A stretch of 7,055 nucleotides of DNA, taken from an uncultured Ruminococcus sp. Its GTDB lineage: Bacteria; Bacillota; Clostridia; Oscillospirales; Ruminococcaceae. The stretch lies in the NCBI GenBank assembly GCA_947178195.1, contig CAMWXM010000151.1:1-7055 (forward strand), written 5' to 3'. The notes beneath the pieces were generated by a model. That model was given only the letters and a program-made list of their open reading frames with translations. It was not told the DNA's origin and made no database searches. Shown here in pieces: positions 7,001 to 7,055 of the stretch. How positions within the stretch are numbered: the first letter of the stretch is position 1; every line of letters begins with the position of its first letter. A program made the translations under genes and the position numbers.

Positions 7001-7055
7001 ACCGGTTTCTTTTTATCTAAATATAAGTGAATGCTTTTTTCAGTAGACTCATTGC
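4009..7055 (-). CDS. Giant membrane-anchored Ig-like repeat surface protein (partial, N-terminus beyond right edge)
   Basis: At least 1014 residues are visible and the frame stays open to the window edge, so the GTG at 6978 is not the start. The protein is a chain of about nine beta-rich Ig-like domains of 88-115 residues. Nearly all end in a D-x-A-G/D-N motif (such as DQAGN, DNAGN, DLADN), the hallmark of bacterial Ig-like modules. Domain boundaries read Y-x-A-P in the first five or six visible domains and D-x-x-x-P in the last three. A single hydrophobic helix (4030-4098) with a basic tail, R-V-R-K-K, ends the protein, so it should be type I: domains outside, short tail inside. There is no LPxTG sortase signal. 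A signal peptide is expected upstream, unseen. The stop lies 16 bases before the FHA gene. It may act as an adhesin, a sensor ectodomain or an extracellular part of the secretion locus; none is proven. Confidence 0.92.
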   Translation of the reverse strand, partial: NESTEKSIHLYLDKKKPVINSVNYEVVDKNGNIIIDKTCLKNGDSLKISVIASDEGSKCTKDEITAYLDKSSNIEIKLKLETNTDKAIYSTTMIVNNKKLEWLSDNQCIKIDSIELYDQAGNKCEENIGINSGILYYAPFEFEKMNFYYHSSDDDMIVKDEDFIEIGFESSHEVDIKCIIGFENTNWNEWKNNKSENGYTYATTYKVEKSVEVEKSVENDNKFIPIYIEITDKAGNFIKPDIDGKCGQILYYAPIESGFSNYKVTSSNISDNQYAKNGNTITISFDTSHPVDVSEAYIAKKQLLFSSNDNMHWKAVYKIEDEDFEDNTDVSFSIALTDAADNKFSTTHENTSKIRYLAPIKINDLKMISNNEKAEFRGAKNGDVITVSFTANHPVSLTDTKIADRNIQFKSDDNINWIAYISVYDGIAEDMGYISLFFNVHDNAGNNVVQCTEENLISNKIQYFAPISISEIELFSNNLNDGNRYVKDGDMITVSFVSNHEIELSYINVVGNIPEISVYKGEGIQCRYELRYILKNSDIADQSSVRFSFTANDFAENEPVTIINDSVERINEIIYFAPITSDASIRSGNRNQSYVNNGGRIMISGTANHGVTPESAVIMGRRADVLGGNASKYSISYMINENEASLIEGNVTFSYILTDLAGNTLYINSSSDKSRVIYDRMPPAIIAEYDRISFTNQSVTYKFTFSDKNISSSDISIKVNGIEQITDNERNMMSSTAFTKIISLDTDNNYHITASAKDLADNSAYPEIEERMTIDKTNPKIKTINISSDNPKVYRSSFSIRDHFEIDEKNLKEIICTVSNSNGTTDWDINTPITSDGKNTVCLMASDMADNVSQAVIFDFYLDGTAPKPLVAEMFTANFLESGKEYLLKSEANLKIRLESLHIEGISEPDEFTKLYITDKNGNKIADILGDYKPESGAYNIYLNDIGKYILFAEAKDSVGNTTGLTEYSFEIEGKSLVERFWDNKPLVAGTAAGVGVIIFTYVYVLIFKRVRKK
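4030..4098 (-). other. C-terminal transmembrane anchor of the Ig-like repeat protein
   Basis: About 23 residues rich in Ala, Gly, Val, Ile, Phe and Tyr form a membrane helix with a glycine-rich first half. It is followed by the basic tail K-R-V-R-K-K at the stop codon. Positive-inside logic puts the repeats outside the cell and leaves only about six residues in the cytoplasm. Confidence 0.88.
4129..5004 (-). repeat. Three membrane-proximal Ig-like domains of the DxxxP boundary class
   Basis: Boundaries fall at about 5004-4717, 4716-4453 and 4452-4129. These domains are joined by canonical D-R-M-P-P, D-K-T-N-P and D-G-T-A-P linkers. They keep the late D-x-A/V-x-N motif (DLADN, DMADN, DSVGN) but lack the Asn/Ser-His-x-Val motif and the Y-x-A-P end of the outer domains. 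They probably form a stalk next to the membrane. The last domain is the most divergent. Confidence 0.7.
5005..6636 (-). repeat. Five tandem Ig-like domains with a conserved His motif and YxAP ends
   Basis: Approximate units: 6636-6292, 6291-5977, 5976-5656, 5655-5320 and 5319-5005, each 105-115 residues. Most share an early K-N-G-D-x-I-T-V-S-F strand, then [S/N]-H-[P/E/G]-[V/I], a mid-domain aromatic segment, the D-x-A-x-N motif, and Y-[Y/L/F]-A-P at the end. The fifth ends in D-R-M-P-P, marking the switch to the other class. The partial domain at 6637-7055 has the K-N-G-D strand and the YYAP end but not the His motif. Repeats are diverged at the DNA level, so they are old, not a recent expansion. 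Confidence 0.78.
6401..6436 (-). repeat. Perfect 18-bp tandem duplication within the Ig-like gene
   Basis: Two identical 18-base copies lie head to tail (6401-6418 and 6419-6436). On the coding strand they add a second V-E-K-S-V-E, giving V-E-K-S-V-E-V-E-K-S-V-E. The unit is a multiple of three, so the frame is kept. It falls in a charged loop of the first complete domain and makes that domain the longest of the series. Confidence 0.9.

Overview
The window is AT-rich (G+C roughly one third by eye). It carries eight protein genes, all on the minus strand and packed so tightly that no gap exceeds about 16 bases. Gene style (AUG and GUG starts, AGGAGG-type ribosome sites, overlapping stops and starts) and protein families point to a low-GC Gram-positive, most likely an anaerobic Clostridia member of the Ruminococcus/Oscillospiraceae kind. 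This taxonomic call is inference. There is no gene-free stretch over 300 bases, no RNA gene, no mobile element and no CRISPR. The promoter and terminator of the operon must lie outside the window.

In transcription order (right to left) the genes are: (1) a very large surface protein, cut by the right edge, made of about nine immunoglobulin-like domains and anchored by one C-terminal membrane helix (4009 to >7055); (2) a DUF6382-like protein with a C-terminal FHA phosphothreonine-binding domain (3027-3992); (3) a compact PP2C-family Ser/Thr phosphatase (2278-3021); (4) a DUF4176-type protein (1591-2262); (5) a coiled-coil YwqH/DUF5082-like protein (1163-1591); (6) and (7) two small ESAT-6/WXG100-like helical-hairpin proteins (866-1162 and 560-853); (8) the first 181 residues of a helical protein running off the left edge (<1-544).

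The last five genes look like the cargo module of a Firmicutes type VII secretion system (T7SSb). DUF4176, YwqH-like and small helical partner proteins typically precede a polymorphic toxin, so gene 8 is read as the N-terminal targeting part of an effector whose toxic domain lies beyond position 1. The first three genes look like a sensing and regulation module: a surface Ig-repeat protein, a phosphothreonine reader and a phosphatase. The striking point is the joining of a PP2C/FHA phospho-switch to a T7SS cargo cassette, logically like the threonine-phosphorylation switch (PpkA/PppA/Fha) of type VI secretion. The matching kinase, the EssC/YukB ATPase and any immunity gene are not in the window, so the secretion assignment rests on family resemblance and gene order.

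Two start sites differ from the longest reading frames. Gene 7 most likely starts at ATG 853, because the TTG at 865 sits on its Shine-Dalgarno sequence. Gene 4 more likely starts at ATG 2262 than at 2277, for a similar reason.
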